Shown piece by piece: positions 42,207 through 51,485 of a stretch of DNA of 64,000 nt. The notes beneath the pieces were generated by a model, which was not told the origin of the DNA, made no database searches, and worked only from the letters and a program-made list of their open reading frames with translations. Source of the stretch: Bacteroidota bacterium (lineage in GTDB: Bacteria; Bacteroidota; Bacteroidia; Palsa-948); contig JACRAM010000125.1 in assembly GCA_016213405.1 (NCBI GenBank), forward strand, positions 62,001 to 126,000, given 5' to 3'. A program made the translations under genes and the position numbers. Numbering within the stretch: the stretch's first letter is position 1; each line of letters starts with the position of its first letter.

Positions 42207-45200
42207 ATGAAAAAAATTCTTCTCCTCCTTTTTGTCATGCTGAGCACATTTTCTTTCGCTCAAACAAAGTTAACTCCCAAAGACACCACCAAAAAGAAAG
42301 ACGATAAAAAATGGGATGTACTCAATCCTCCCGGAACTTTCAAGGAAGTGGAGTTCACCACCACCGAAGGAACATGGATGAGCTTAGATGTTTCTCCCGA
42401 TGGAAAAGAAATTGTTTTTGATATGCTCGGTGATATTTATTCCATGCCGATTACAGGCGGAGAAGCAAAACTTTTGCGCGGAGATCATTCAATGGATGTA
42501 CAGCCGAGATATTCTCCTGACGGAAAGAAAATTTCTTTCGGAAGCGATGCAGCGGGCGGAGACAATATCTGGATGATGAATCGCGATGGCTCTGAGCCAA
42601 AACAAATTACCAAAGAAAATTTCCGTCTGACAAATAATGCAGTGTGGATGCCTGATGCCCGCCTGAATGGCGAAGTCGGGCAGGGGAATTATCTCATCGT
42701 AAAAAAACATTTCACCTCTACCCGTTCGTTGGGTGCAGGAGAATTGTGGATGTATCATTACACAGGCGGAGAAGGAATTCAGATTACAAAAAGAAAAAAT
42801 GACCAGCAGGATGTTGGTGAGCCCTGCGTTTCTCCCGATGGAAAATATGTTTACTACAGCGAGGACATGTATCCGGGCGGAATGTTTCAGTACAACAAAG
42901 ACCCGAACAATCAGATATACGTTATCAAGCGATACAATTTTGAAAAAGGAGAAACAGAAACTGTTACGGGAGGCCCGGGCAGTGCGATGCGTCCGCAGAT
43001 TTCTAAAGACGGAAAAACACTTGCGTTTGTAAGAAGAGTTCACGAGAAAACAGTTTTGTATCTGAGAAATTTAGAAACAGGAGAAGAATATCCAGTCTAT
43101 GACAAACTCAGCAAAGACCAGTCGGAAGCGTGGGCGATCTTTGGTCCATACACCGGTTTTCAGTGGCTTGACAATTCCAATATCATTATCTGGGCACAAG
43201 GAAAAATCTGGAAACTGACTTTAGGAGCAGCTTACAATCCTGCTACCGCTACTGAAATCCCATTTTCTGTTAAAGTGAAACAGAAAATTTATGACGCGCT
43301 TCATTTTGAAAATCTCGTTGCGCCTGATAAGTTCACTGTGAAAACCATCCGCAATTGCGTTACTTCTCCTGATGAAAAATATATTTTGTTCAACGCAGTC
43401 GGAAGTATCTGGAAAAAAGAATTACCAAATGGAGATCTTTATCAACTTACAGGAGCTGTTGTCAACACAAATAGCTCACCAAAAACAAAAGATTTTGAAT
43501 TCGAACCTTACTTCTCCCCCGATGGAAAAGAAGTTGTTTATGTAACATGGAGCGATGAAGGAAGCGGAGCGATTATGAAAATGTCTATCCTAGACAAGAA
43601 GACAACAAAACTCTCCATCGAAAAAGGAATTTTCCGTACGCCACGCTATTCTCCCGATGGAAAATGGATTGCCTATCAAAAAGAAGAAGGCAACAACCAG
43701 CAGGGAAATACTTTCTGCGTGAATCCGGGAATTTATATTATGCCAAGTTCCGGAGGAAAACCAATCCTCGTCATTAAAGAAGGAAGCGATCCTCGTTTTT
43801 CTAAAGACGGAAAAAGGATTTTCTTTCAGTCAAACGGAGAAGGCAAGGATGAAAACTTTGCTTTAAAGAGCTGTGACCTCAATGGAAAGGATGTACGCAC
43901 ACATTTCACTTCCAAATACACTAACAACTTTGTGGTAAGTCCTGATAACAACTGGATTGCCTATTGCGAACTTTTCAAAGTGTATATCGCGTCCATGCCA
44001 CAGGTTGGAAAAACACAGGATATCTCTGCTAAAATGGAATCTGTTCCTGTAACACAAATTGCAAAAGATGCAGGCATCAACATTCACTGGAGCGCGAACG
44101 GAATGAAAGTTCACTGGACATTGGGAGAAGAATATTTTACCACTGATTTAAGCAACCGTTTCGGTTTCATCAGAGGATTGCCCGACAGCGTTCTTCACAT
44201 GGATACAACAGGAATAAAAGTAAATCTCGTTCTCGACTCTGACAAGCCGAAAGGAACCACCGCATTTAAAGGAGCACGTATTATCACGATGAACAACGGA
44301 AGCGATGTGATTGAGAATGGAACCATCATCGTGACAGAAAATAAAATCACTGACATTGGCGCTTCTGACAAAGTTCAGATTCCCCCGGGAGCAAAGGTTA
44401 TGGACATGACAGGAAAAACAATCATGCCAGGAATGATTGATGTGCACGCGCACTTGTGGACTTTCCGGCAAGGACTTTCTCCTCAGAAAGAATGGACATA
44501 CTTTTCCAATCTCGCTTACGGAGTAACAACAACGCATGATCCTTCTTCCAACACCGAAATGGTTTTCTCTCAGAGCGAAATGGTGAAAGCAGGAATCATG
44601 ACTGGACCAAGAATTTTTTCAACCGGAACTATTCTCTATGGCGCTGACGGAGATTTTAAAGCGGTGATAAATTCTCTGGAAAATGCAAAATCCGCCATCG
44701 TGAGGACAAAAGCTTTCGGTGCGTTCTCTGTAAAAAGTTACAATCAGCCGAGAAGAGAACAACGACAACAAGTTATAACAGCGGCAAAGCAATTAGGAAT
44801 ACAGGTTGTTCCCGAAGGCGGCTCAACATATTTTTACAACCTCACGCACATTCTGGACGGGCACACGGGCGTGGAACACAATCTTCCCATCGCTACCTTA
44901 TATAATGATGTGGTGCAACTCTGGAGCAAAAGCAAAACTCAGTACACGCCCACGCTCATCGTTTGCTATGGAGCCATGAGCGGAGAAACGTATTGGTATC
45001 AGCACACGAACATCTGGGAAAAAGAACGCCAGTTGAAATTCACTCCTAGAAATGTGATTGACACGAAAGCACGCCACCGCACTATGATTCCCGAAGAAGA
45101 ATATAAAAATGGTTACATGCTTGTTTCACAATCGTGCAAAAAACTGGCTGATGCGGGAGTTAAAATAAATTTAGGCGCGCACGGACAACTTAACGGAATT

Positions 45201-45542
45201 GGCGCGCACTGGGAACTTTGGAATTTACAGCAGGGAGGAATGACAAACATGCAGGCGCTGCAATGCGCCACTATCAACGGAGCAATTTATCTCGGCATGG
45301 AAAAAGAAATCGGCTCGCTGGAGAAAGGAAAACTTGCCGACTTAATTATCCTTGACAAGAATCCGCTGGATGATATCAAGAATTCTGAAAGCGTAAAATA
45401 TACTATGGTGAACGGAAGATTATATGACTGCGACACCATGAACGAGATCGGCAATTACGACAAGAAGCGCGGAAAGTTCTTCTGGGAGATTCCGGGATAC
45501 AATACAAACTTTCCGTGGCATGAATTGACGGATGGGGATTGA
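42207..45542 (+). CDS. Large secreted amidohydrolase with TolB-like beta-propeller
   Basis: 1111 residues. Signal peptide 1-19 (FVMLSTFSFAQ). Residues about 50-620 hold many PD40/TolB-type repeats (SPDGKEIVFDMLGDIYSM, YSPDGKKISFGSDAAGGDN and others). Residues about 690-1100 form an amidohydrolase domain: MPGMIDVHAHLW (two metal His), then EGGSTYFYNLTHILDGHTGV and ARHRTMI, and LEKGKLADLIILDKNPLDDI near the end. It is probably a periplasmic or secreted hydrolase of peptide-like or cyclic amides. The substrate is unknown. Confidence 0.88.
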   Translation: MKKILLLLFVMLSTFSFAQTKLTPKDTTKKKDDKKWDVLNPPGTFKEVEFTTTEGTWMSLDVSPDGKEIVFDMLGDIYSMPITGGEAKLLRGDHSMDVQPRYSPDGKKISFGSDAAGGDNIWMMNRDGSEPKQITKENFRLTNNAVWMPDARLNGEVGQGNYLIVKKHFTSTRSLGAGELWMYHYTGGEGIQITKRKNDQQDVGEPCVSPDGKYVYYSEDMYPGGMFQYNKDPNNQIYVIKRYNFEKGETETVTGGPGSAMRPQISKDGKTLAFVRRVHEKTVLYLRNLETGEEYPVYDKLSKDQSEAWAIFGPYTGFQWLDNSNIIIWAQGKIWKLTLGAAYNPATATEIPFSVKVKQKIYDALHFENLVAPDKFTVKTIRNCVTSPDEKYILFNAVGSIWKKELPNGDLYQLTGAVVNTNSSPKTKDFEFEPYFSPDGKEVVYVTWSDEGSGAIMKMSILDKKTTKLSIEKGIFRTPRYSPDGKWIAYQKEEGNNQQGNTFCVNPGIYIMPSSGGKPILVIKEGSDPRFSKDGKRIFFQSNGEGKDENFALKSCDLNGKDVRTHFTSKYTNNFVVSPDNNWIAYCELFKVYIASMPQVGKTQDISAKMESVPVTQIAKDAGINIHWSANGMKVHWTLGEEYFTTDLSNRFGFIRGLPDSVLHMDTTGIKVNLVLDSDKPKGTTAFKGARIITMNNGSDVIENGTIIVTENKITDIGASDKVQIPPGAKVMDMTGKTIMPGMIDVHAHLWTFRQGLSPQKEWTYFSNLAYGVTTTHDPSSNTEMVFSQSEMVKAGIMTGPRIFSTGTILYGADGDFKAVINSLENAKSAIVRTKAFGAFSVKSYNQPRREQRQQVITAAKQLGIQVVPEGGSTYFYNLTHILDGHTGVEHNLPIATLYNDVVQLWSKSKTQYTPTLIVCYGAMSGETYWYQHTNIWEKERQLKFTPRNVIDTKARHRTMIPEEEYKNGYMLVSQSCKKLADAGVKINLGAHGQLNGIGAHWELWNLQQGGMTNMQALQCATINGAIYLGMEKEIGSLEKGKLADLIILDKNPLDDIKNSESVKYTMVNGRLYDCDTMNEIGNYDKKRGKFFWEIPGYNTNFPWHELTDGD

Positions 45543-45551
45543 TGGCTGTTT

Positions 45552-45642
45552 ATCCCCCTTTGGAGGGGGCAGGGGGAGGATAGAGTATTCAATCACTAAC
45601 TCCTCCCCCGCCACTTCGTGTGCGCCCCCTCCAGAGGGGGAC
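45552..45642. repeat. Gene-less inverted pair of the DUF559-linked hairpin element
   Basis: Left half: hairpin ccccctttggaggggg plus cagggggagga. A 20-bp spacer. Right half: tcctcccccgccacttcgtg, tgcg and hairpin ccccctccagaggggg. The right arm shares 26 bp with the reverse complement of the element to the left of the DUF559 gene (18605-18630). It looks like the same inverted pair without a gene between. Confidence 0.75.
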
Positions 45643-45673
45643 AGGTGCGCGGATTTTTCCTTACATTTGGTTA

Positions 45674-47266
45674 ATGAAAAAAATCTTTTTCATATTCCTT
45701 GCCACGCTGAGCGTAGCGAAGCATTCTCAAGCGCAAATTACTTTTCAGAAAGCATATGGAGGAACTGCTTATGATGTTGGATATTCCGCTCAAGAAACTA
45801 ATGATAGTGGATTTATTATTACTGGAGGGATACGTAGTTTTGGAGCAGGCAATGAAGATGTCTATTTGATAAAGATCTCCTCCGATGGTACATTGCAATG
45901 GACAAAAACTTTTGGTGGAACAAATAATGACGATGGGTATTCCATTCAACAAACCAATGATGAAGGATTTATTATTGCTGGAACTACGACTAGTTTCGGA
46001 GCAGGAAATAATGATTTTTATCTTTTAAAGGTCGCTTCTGACGGAACTCCACAATGGACAAAAACTTTTGGCGGAGCAGGGGATGATTTTTGCTCCTCCG
46101 TTCAGAAAACCAATGATGGAGGTTTTATTCTTATTGGAACAACAAAAAGTTTTGGATTAATAAATGAAGATATTTATATTATAAAGACTTCTTCTAATGG
46201 TTCATTAGAATGGGCGAAAACTTTTGGCGGAACATATCCTGACTATGGATATTCTGTTTCTCAAACTAATGATGGAGGATTTATTGCAAGCGGAGAAACA
46301 GTAAGTTATGGAATCGGATATGGTGATGCCTATCTTATAAAGATGACTTCAGACGGCAATTTGCAATGGTCGAAAACTTTTGGAGAATCTTCTACTAATG
46401 ATCTTGGAAATTCCATTCAGCAAACCAACGATGGAGGATTTATTATTGGCGGTACTACTTCTCCGCCTTCTTCAGGAAATGGTGATGTCTATCTGATAAA
46501 AACCGATTCAGATGGAACTTTACAATGGTCAAAAACATTTGGAGGAACCAAACCTGATTATGGAAAATCAATTCTGCAAGCCAATGATGGAGGATTTTTT
46601 ATTGGTGGCTATACTTCTAGTTTTGGGGGAGGTCCTCATAATTTTTATCTTGTAAAAACAATTTCTGATGGCACTTTATCTTGGTCAAAGACTTTTGGAG
46701 GTTCAGTTGATGATGAAGGCTTTTCCTTTCAGAAAACGAATGATGGGGGATTGGTTATTACAGGTTGGACTAATAGTTTTGGAGTTGGGAGTTATGATCT
46801 TTACTTAATCAAAACAGATTCAAATGGAAACAGTGGATGTAATGAAACTAATCCTAATACCATCACAACTACTCCAACAATTTTAACTACCAATCCTGCC
46901 ACACAAGTTTCATCAGGTGGAATAATTGGAAATCTTGCTGCGCAAACAGGAAGCGGAGGAATTGAAACAACACTTTGCTTTACAAATGGAGTAAATGATT
47001 TCCAAAACTCAAAATCTGAAATAAATATTTTTCCAAATCCCTTCAGCACAGAAGCCACTATTGAAGTCTCAAGTTTCAAGTCCCAAGTTCCAAGTTCCAA
47101 GTTAGAGTTTAAACTGTATGATGTATTCGGGAGAGAAGTCAGACGTTTACTGTTTACCGATAACCGTTTACTGATTACGCGAGGAAACCTCGCGAGCGGG
47201 ATTTATTTTTATAAGTTTTCCGACTCAACAGAAGTTATCGGCACGGGAAAAATTATTATTGAATAA
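45674..47266 (+). CDS. T9SS-exported repeat protein (beta-propeller-like)
   Basis: 530 residues from ATG 45674. Signal peptide FIFLATLSVAKHSQAQ, whose DNA contains cacgctgagcgtagcgaagc, a sequence type known as a dispersed repeat. There are seven repeats of about 58 residues beginning AYGG/TFGG (for example TNDGGFIIGGTTS, DVYLIKTDSDGTLQWSKTFG). The linker (420-460) is Thr-rich. The T9SS domain starts INIFPNPFSTEATIEV and ends TGKIIIE. The sorting domain has heptamer-encoded inserts (SFKSQVPSSK and RLLFTDNRLLITR). It is probably a cell-surface protein. Confidence 0.85.
   Translation: MKKIFFIFLATLSVAKHSQAQITFQKAYGGTAYDVGYSAQETNDSGFIITGGIRSFGAGNEDVYLIKISSDGTLQWTKTFGGTNNDDGYSIQQTNDEGFIIAGTTTSFGAGNNDFYLLKVASDGTPQWTKTFGGAGDDFCSSVQKTNDGGFILIGTTKSFGLINEDIYIIKTSSNGSLEWAKTFGGTYPDYGYSVSQTNDGGFIASGETVSYGIGYGDAYLIKMTSDGNLQWSKTFGESSTNDLGNSIQQTNDGGFIIGGTTSPPSSGNGDVYLIKTDSDGTLQWSKTFGGTKPDYGKSILQANDGGFFIGGYTSSFGGGPHNFYLVKTISDGTLSWSKTFGGSVDDEGFSFQKTNDGGLVITGWTNSFGVGSYDLYLIKTDSNGNSGCNETNPNTITTTPTILTTNPATQVSSGGIIGNLAAQTGSGGIETTLCFTNGVNDFQNSKSEINIFPNPFSTEATIEVSSFKSQVPSSKLEFKLYDVFGREVRRLLFTDNRLLITRGNLASGIYFYKFSDSTEVIGTGKIIIE
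47065..47106. repeat. Heptamer repeat in the sorting domain
   Basis: agtctca agtttca agtccca agttcca agttcca agttaga: six heptamers. A second run, gtttact gtttacc gataacc gtttact gattacg (47145-47179), lies in the same domain. Both are in frame. Confidence 0.8.
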
Positions 47267-47281
47267 TATTATAAATAAAGT

Positions 47282-48277
47282 ATGTCAACAAGAAAAGAAT
47301 TTCTCATTAAGTCATCGCTTGCGGTGGGTGCGGGAGCATTGTTCAATTTAGGATTTAGGAATAAGGATTCAGGATTTAAAATCCCAAATCCCAATTCCCA
47401 AATCCTTAATCCGCAATTTCCTCTCGTGATTGCGACTTGGAATAATTTAGGCGCGACAGAAGCAGCGTGGCAATCCATTCAGAAAGACGGAACCGCGCTT
47501 GACGGAGTGGAAGCAGGCGTGCATGTTCCTGAAGCGGACCCTGAAAACAACAGCGTTGGTCTTGGCGGTTTGCCCGACCGTGACGGGCATGTTACGCTGG
47601 ATGCCTGCATCATGGATAAAAGCGGAAACGCTGGCTCTGTATGCTTTCTGGAAAACATCATGCATCCGATTTCCGTTGCGAGAAAAGTGATGGAGAAAAC
47701 TCCGCATGTGATGCTGAGCGGTGAAGGCGCATTCAAGTTCGCGATTGATAACGGATTCAAAAAAGAAAATCTTCTCACAGAAAAATCAAAACAGGCATGG
47801 GAGGAATGGAAAAAAACTTCCAAGTACGAACCGATTGTGAATTTTGAAAATCACGATACCATCGGTATGCTTGCGCTGGATAAGGATAATAATGTTTCGG
47901 GCGCCTGCACCACCAGCGGGCTTTCCTACAAAATGCACGGACGCGTTGGAGATTCTCCTATCATTGGTGCGGGAATGTTTTGCGATAATGAAGTGGGAGG
48001 TGCCTGCGCCACAGGAGTAGGCGAGTTCGTGATGAAAACGCTCGGCTCGTTTCTAGTAGTTGAATTAATGCGTCAGGGAAAAACTCCGCAACAAGCTTGT
48101 GAAGAAGCCATTCAGCGCATAACGAAGAAATATGATTACAAAAAATTTCAGGTGGGCTATCTTGCGGTGAATAAGAACGGAGAAGTTGGCTCCTATTCCA
48201 TTCAGAAGGGATTTACATATTCCCTATATGTAAATAACGAGAACAAAATTTTTGATTCGGATTATTTTGTGCGTTAA
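47282..48277 (+). CDS. N4-(beta-N-acetylglucosaminyl)-L-asparaginase (Ntn hydrolase)
   Basis: 331 residues with a Tat/Sec-like leader (STRKEFLIKSSLAVGAGALF). Core PLVIATWNNLG, then AGVHVPEADPENNSVGLGG. The autocleavage site and nucleophile Thr is in ENHDTIGMLALD, followed by SGACTTSGLSYKMHGRVGDS and GACATGVGEFVMK. Removes GlcNAc-Asn from glycopeptides after self-cleavage. Residues about 23-46 (GFRNKDSGFKIPNPNSQ) are encoded by the heptamer element at 47350-47417, which therefore lies between leader and enzyme. Confidence 0.9.
   Translation: MSTRKEFLIKSSLAVGAGALFNLGFRNKDSGFKIPNPNSQILNPQFPLVIATWNNLGATEAAWQSIQKDGTALDGVEAGVHVPEADPENNSVGLGGLPDRDGHVTLDACIMDKSGNAGSVCFLENIMHPISVARKVMEKTPHVMLSGEGAFKFAIDNGFKKENLLTEKSKQAWEEWKKTSKYEPIVNFENHDTIGMLALDKDNNVSGACTTSGLSYKMHGRVGDSPIIGAGMFCDNEVGGACATGVGEFVMKTLGSFLVVELMRQGKTPQQACEEAIQRITKKYDYKKFQVGYLAVNKNGEVGSYSIQKGFTYSLYVNNENKIFDSDYFVR
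47350..47417. repeat. Heptamer inverted-arm element in the asparaginase
   Basis: Arm 1: aggattt aggaata aggattc aggattt (47350-47377). Arm 2: cccaaat cccaatt cccaaat ccttaat ccgcaat (47383-47417). The arms are approximately reverse complementary. Same architecture as at 4887 and 55191. Confidence 0.85.
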
Positions 48278-48299
48278 TAGGAGGGAAGATTGGAAGGAT

Positions 48300-48358
48300 G
48301 GAATGATGGAAGAATGAGTTTTGTATTTCAATCCAACATTCCATTCTTCCATCATTCC
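48300..48358. repeat. Perfect 17-bp inverted repeat between genes
   Basis: ggaatgatggaagaatg (48300-48316) is exactly inverted at 48342-48358. The arms can be read as heptamer-like gga-rich units, so it may belong to the same class as the other heptamer hairpins. It could also terminate the asparaginase transcript. It is 41 bp before the isomerase ATG. Confidence 0.7.
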
Positions 48359-48398
48359 GTTTCTTTTGTTTGTATATTCGCATTCCATTTTATTACGG

Positions 48399-49379
48399 AT
48401 GAAAACACTGATTAAAAAATTTCCTAACCAGCTCCGCGAAGCGATTCATTTTGGAGAAGAAGCGAAACTTTCCAAACCTAAAAAGATTTCTAATGTTTTT
48501 ATTGCAGGACTTGGCGGATCGGGAATCGGAGGAACAATTGTAAGCGAGTTAGTAGCGATGGAAGCCACTGTTCCCATTACAGTGGGAAAAGGATATTTCA
48601 TTCCGAAGTTTGTTAATCAAAATACGCTTGTGATTATTTCTTCCTACAGCGGAGATACGGAAGAAACTTTAAACTGCCTGCATCTCGCTCTGAAAAGAAA
48701 AGCAAAAATTATTTGTATTACTTCAGGCGGAAAGGTTGCTGAAATTGCAAAGAAGAAAAAACTTGATTTAATTTTGATTCCCGGAGGAAATCCTCCGCGT
48801 GCTTGTCTGGGTTATTCGCTCACACAGCAGTTTTTTATCCTCTCGCATTTCGGAATCATCTCGAACAAATTCAAAGCGCAGTTAAAGTCCGCTATTGAAC
48901 TGATTGAAACTGAAAAAGCAAATATTATTTCAGAAGCAAAGCAAGTCGCGGAAAAAATTCATGGCAAAACCCCCATCGTTTATACCACCACTTATTTTGA
49001 AGGTGTTGCCATCCGTTTCCGCCAGCAATTGAACGAGAACTCGAAAATCCTGTGCGGGCATCATGTGATTCCTGAAATGAATCATAACGAACTGGTAGGC
49101 TGGGCAAGCGGCAGCGAACGGGTTTCAGTGATTATTCTTCGCGATAAGGATGAGTACGCACGAAACAACGTGCGCATAGAGATAAATAAAGAAGTAATTA
49201 AAAAATATACGCCCTATATAACTGAAGTCTGGTCAAAAGGAAAATCGCAGATTGAAAAAGCGATTTACTTCATTCACCTGATTGACTGGGCGTCTGTCCT
49301 TCTTTCTGAAATAAAAGGAGTGGACGCCATGGAAATAAAAGTGATCGAGCATCTCAAGGGACATCTTTCCAAAATATAA
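48399..49379 (+). CDS. Bifunctional phosphoglucose/phosphomannose isomerase
   Basis: 326 residues from ATG 48399 (MKTLIKKFPNQLREAIHFGE). An upstream TTG would run through the inverted repeat. SIS domain: FIAGLGGSGIGGTIVSELV, IISSYSGDTEETLNCLHLA, PPRACLGYSLTQQFFIL and QLNENSKILCGHHVIPEMNH, ELVGWASG. Interconverts glucose-6-P or mannose-6-P with fructose-6-P. Confidence 0.9.
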   Translation: MKTLIKKFPNQLREAIHFGEEAKLSKPKKISNVFIAGLGGSGIGGTIVSELVAMEATVPITVGKGYFIPKFVNQNTLVIISSYSGDTEETLNCLHLALKRKAKIICITSGGKVAEIAKKKKLDLILIPGGNPPRACLGYSLTQQFFILSHFGIISNKFKAQLKSAIELIETEKANIISEAKQVAEKIHGKTPIVYTTTYFEGVAIRFRQQLNENSKILCGHHVIPEMNHNELVGWASGSERVSVIILRDKDEYARNNVRIEINKEVIKKYTPYITEVWSKGKSQIEKAIYFIHLIDWASVLLSEIKGVDAMEIKVIEHLKGHLSKI

Positions 49380-49381
49380 GA

Positions 49382-49485
49382 AGCTCATCCCCAACCCTTC
49401 CCTAAGGGAAGGGAGAAAAATGAATACAACGGATACAACAAACTCGGTTTACTCTCTCCCCTTGGGGGAGAGGCGGAGAGGGGCT
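49382..49485. repeat. Paired-hairpin element supplying the lipB start
   Basis: Left half: agctcatccccaaccc, then ttccctaagggaaggga. Spacer 49415-49451. Right half: ctctctccccttgggggaga, then ggcggagaggggct. The lipB ATG at 49420 lies in the spacer and the right half is translated as lipB residues about 10-22. Confidence 0.85.
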
Positions 49486-50181
49486 CAGGTTCTCTTCCGT
49501 GATTTAGGTTTGATTGACTACAAAGAATGCTGGGATTATCAGGAAAAACTTCTTACTGAAACCATTTCTATAAAATCACAGAACAGAATTCTTTCTCCCG
49601 ACTCCCAGCTCCTGACTCCCAACTATTTTCTTTTCTGCGAACATCCCCACGTATACACACTCGGAAAAAGCGGAGATGAAAAAAATTTATTGCTGAATGA
49701 AACTCAGCTGAAAAATAAAAACGCGACTTACTACAAAATAAACCGCGGAGGAGATATTACCTATCACGGTCCCGGACAAATTGTAGGTTATCCCATTTTA
49801 GATCTGGATAATTTTTTTACAGACATTCACAAATACCTCCGCTATTTAGAAGAAACAATCATTCTCACACTGAAGGATTACGGAATTGAATCAGGAAGGA
49901 TTGAAGGACTCACAGGTGTTTGGCTTGACTGGAAAAATCCAGCGAAGGCAAGAAAAATCTGTGCGCTGGGTGTACGCACTTCAAGATGGGTAACCATGCA
50001 CGGATTTGCTTTCAACGTGAATTCTGATTTAAGTTATTTCAATAACATTATCCCCTGTGGAATACAAGACAAAGCAGTTACTTCCATGCAAAAAGAACTC
50101 GGCAGAGAAATAAATATGAAAGAAGTGAAGGAAAAAGTAAAAAAATATTTCGCTCAGGTATTTGAATGTGAAATTGTGTAA
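49420..50181 (+). CDS. lipB: Octanoyl-[acyl-carrier-protein]:protein N-octanoyltransferase LipB
   Basis: 253 residues. Transfers octanoate from ACP to lipoyl domains. Family core from VLFRDLGLIDYKECWDYQEK, CEHPHVYTLGKSGDEKNLL, NRGGDITYHGPGQIVGYPIL, the nucleophile Cys in IIPCGIQDKAVTSMQKELGR with its Lys. The first 22 residues are MITE-encoded and replace the usual short N-terminus. Residues about 61-67 (SPDSQLL) come from heptamers at 49601-49621. lipA lies at 54253. Confidence 0.95.
   Translation: MNTTDTTNSVYSLPLGERRRGAQVLFRDLGLIDYKECWDYQEKLLTETISIKSQNRILSPDSQLLTPNYFLFCEHPHVYTLGKSGDEKNLLLNETQLKNKNATYYKINRGGDITYHGPGQIVGYPILDLDNFFTDIHKYLRYLEETIILTLKDYGIESGRIEGLTGVWLDWKNPAKARKICALGVRTSRWVTMHGFAFNVNSDLSYFNNIIPCGIQDKAVTSMQKELGREINMKEVKEKVKKYFAQVFECEIV
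49601..49621. repeat. Three heptamers inside lipB
   Basis: actccca gctcctg actccca: exactly 21 bp, hence seven residues without frame change. Confidence 0.7.
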
Positions 50182-50193
50182 ATCTCTGTAATC

Positions 50194-50307
50194 ATGGGAA
50201 ATTTGTTTTTTAAATATGATACAGATGTTAAGATGTTTGTGCTAATTATTATCTTCGTTATTGTTGTTGTGTATTTAATTTGGAAAGAAAGAAAAATGAA
50301 TAAGTAA
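50194..50307 (+). CDS. Very small single-span membrane protein
   Basis: 37 residues: MGNLFFKYDTDVKMF, VLIIIFVIVVVYLIW and a basic end KERKMNK. It starts 12 bp after lipB and stops 1 bp before the next ATG, which supports co-transcription. Size and topology (hydrophobic span, basic C-terminus) resemble small accessory membrane proteins, but nothing specific can be assigned. Confidence 0.45.
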   Translation: MGNLFFKYDTDVKMFVLIIIFVIVVVYLIWKERKMNK

Positions 50308-50308
50308 A

Positions 50309-51484
50309 ATGAAACGTTTCCTCAAAATCCTAAAAAAGTTTTTCAAATGGCTTCTGATTTCTCTTGTGATTTTAATTGCTATTCTGGTGATATGGAAACC
50401 CTATCTTATCAAAGGATTCAGCAACACGTATCTGAAAGGCAGAGTCACAGCAGGCATTGATGAGTACAAAATTTTTGATAATCGAACTGTAAAAGCAGGA
50501 ACAACTCACGAATGGGCGCTGGGCAAAGATTATAACACATCAAAAATCCCTTCGCAATACTTAAGCGACATGGAGCGGATGAAAACCATCGCCTACCTTG
50601 TTATTAAAGATGATTCCATCCGGCATGAGGAATACTGGGACGGCTACAGCGATACTTCCCACACCAGTTCATTTTCCATGGCGAAAACTTTTATCAGCAT
50701 TCTGGTCGGCATTGCGATAGAAGAAGGGAAAATAAAATCGCTGGATGAAGCTGTCGGAGATTTTCTCCCTGAATACAAAGAAGGAGGCAAAAGCAAAATC
50801 ACGCTTCGGCATTTGGTCACAATGAGTTCAGGAATTAATTTTGACGAAAGTTATATCAACCCTATCGGCTTTGCAGCGGAAGCTTATTACGGAGATGATT
50901 TGCGGAAGTTAATTTTCAAATATGATGCTGTAGGCGAACCCGGAAAACAGCTTGAATACCTCAGCGGCAACACACAATTGCTCGGTTTTGTTCTCAGCAA
51001 AGCGGTTGGAATGAGCGTAAGCGATTACGCTTCTGAAAAATTATGGAAGCCCGTTGAAGCGGAATACGATGCTTACTGGAGTTTAGACCACAAAGACGGA
51101 GATGAAAAAGCATTTTGCTGTTTCAATTCCAACGCGCGTGATTTTGCACGAATCGGTAAATTATATCTCGACAGCGGAAGATGGGATACAACCCAAGTTG
51201 TTCCTGAAAAATATGTTCTGGAATCCATTCAGCCCGCGCCAACATTGGATGGAAATGAAAAGAACAATCGATACGGTTATTCCTGGTGGCTCATGCCGGA
51301 ATATAAAGGACATACTATTTTTTACGCACGCGGAATCCTTGGTCAATACATTATTATGATTCCTGATGAGAATATGATAATTGTCCGTCTGGGAAAGATG
51401 CGTGAACTAACCAGTATAAATAACCATCCTAAAGATTTATACTGGTATATTGATGCAGCACTGGAAATGTGCGGAAAGAAATAG
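50309..51484 (+). CDS. Beta-lactamase-fold serine hydrolase (class C-like)
   Basis: 391 residues. N-terminal membrane anchor (about 13-33). SxxK motif in SSFSMAKTFISILVGIAIE at about residue 130. Tyr motif in QLEYLSGNTQLLG. C-terminal YGYSWWLMPEYKGHTIFYAR and GILGQYIIMIPDENMIIV. Probably an esterase, peptidase or DD-peptidase-like periplasmic enzyme. I cannot claim antibiotic hydrolysis. Confidence 0.85.
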   Translation: MKRFLKILKKFFKWLLISLVILIAILVIWKPYLIKGFSNTYLKGRVTAGIDEYKIFDNRTVKAGTTHEWALGKDYNTSKIPSQYLSDMERMKTIAYLVIKDDSIRHEEYWDGYSDTSHTSSFSMAKTFISILVGIAIEEGKIKSLDEAVGDFLPEYKEGGKSKITLRHLVTMSSGINFDESYINPIGFAAEAYYGDDLRKLIFKYDAVGEPGKQLEYLSGNTQLLGFVLSKAVGMSVSDYASEKLWKPVEAEYDAYWSLDHKDGDEKAFCCFNSNARDFARIGKLYLDSGRWDTTQVVPEKYVLESIQPAPTLDGNEKNNRYGYSWWLMPEYKGHTIFYARGILGQYIIMIPDENMIIVRLGKMRELTSINNHPKDLYWYIDAALEMCGKK

Positions 51485-51485
51485 T

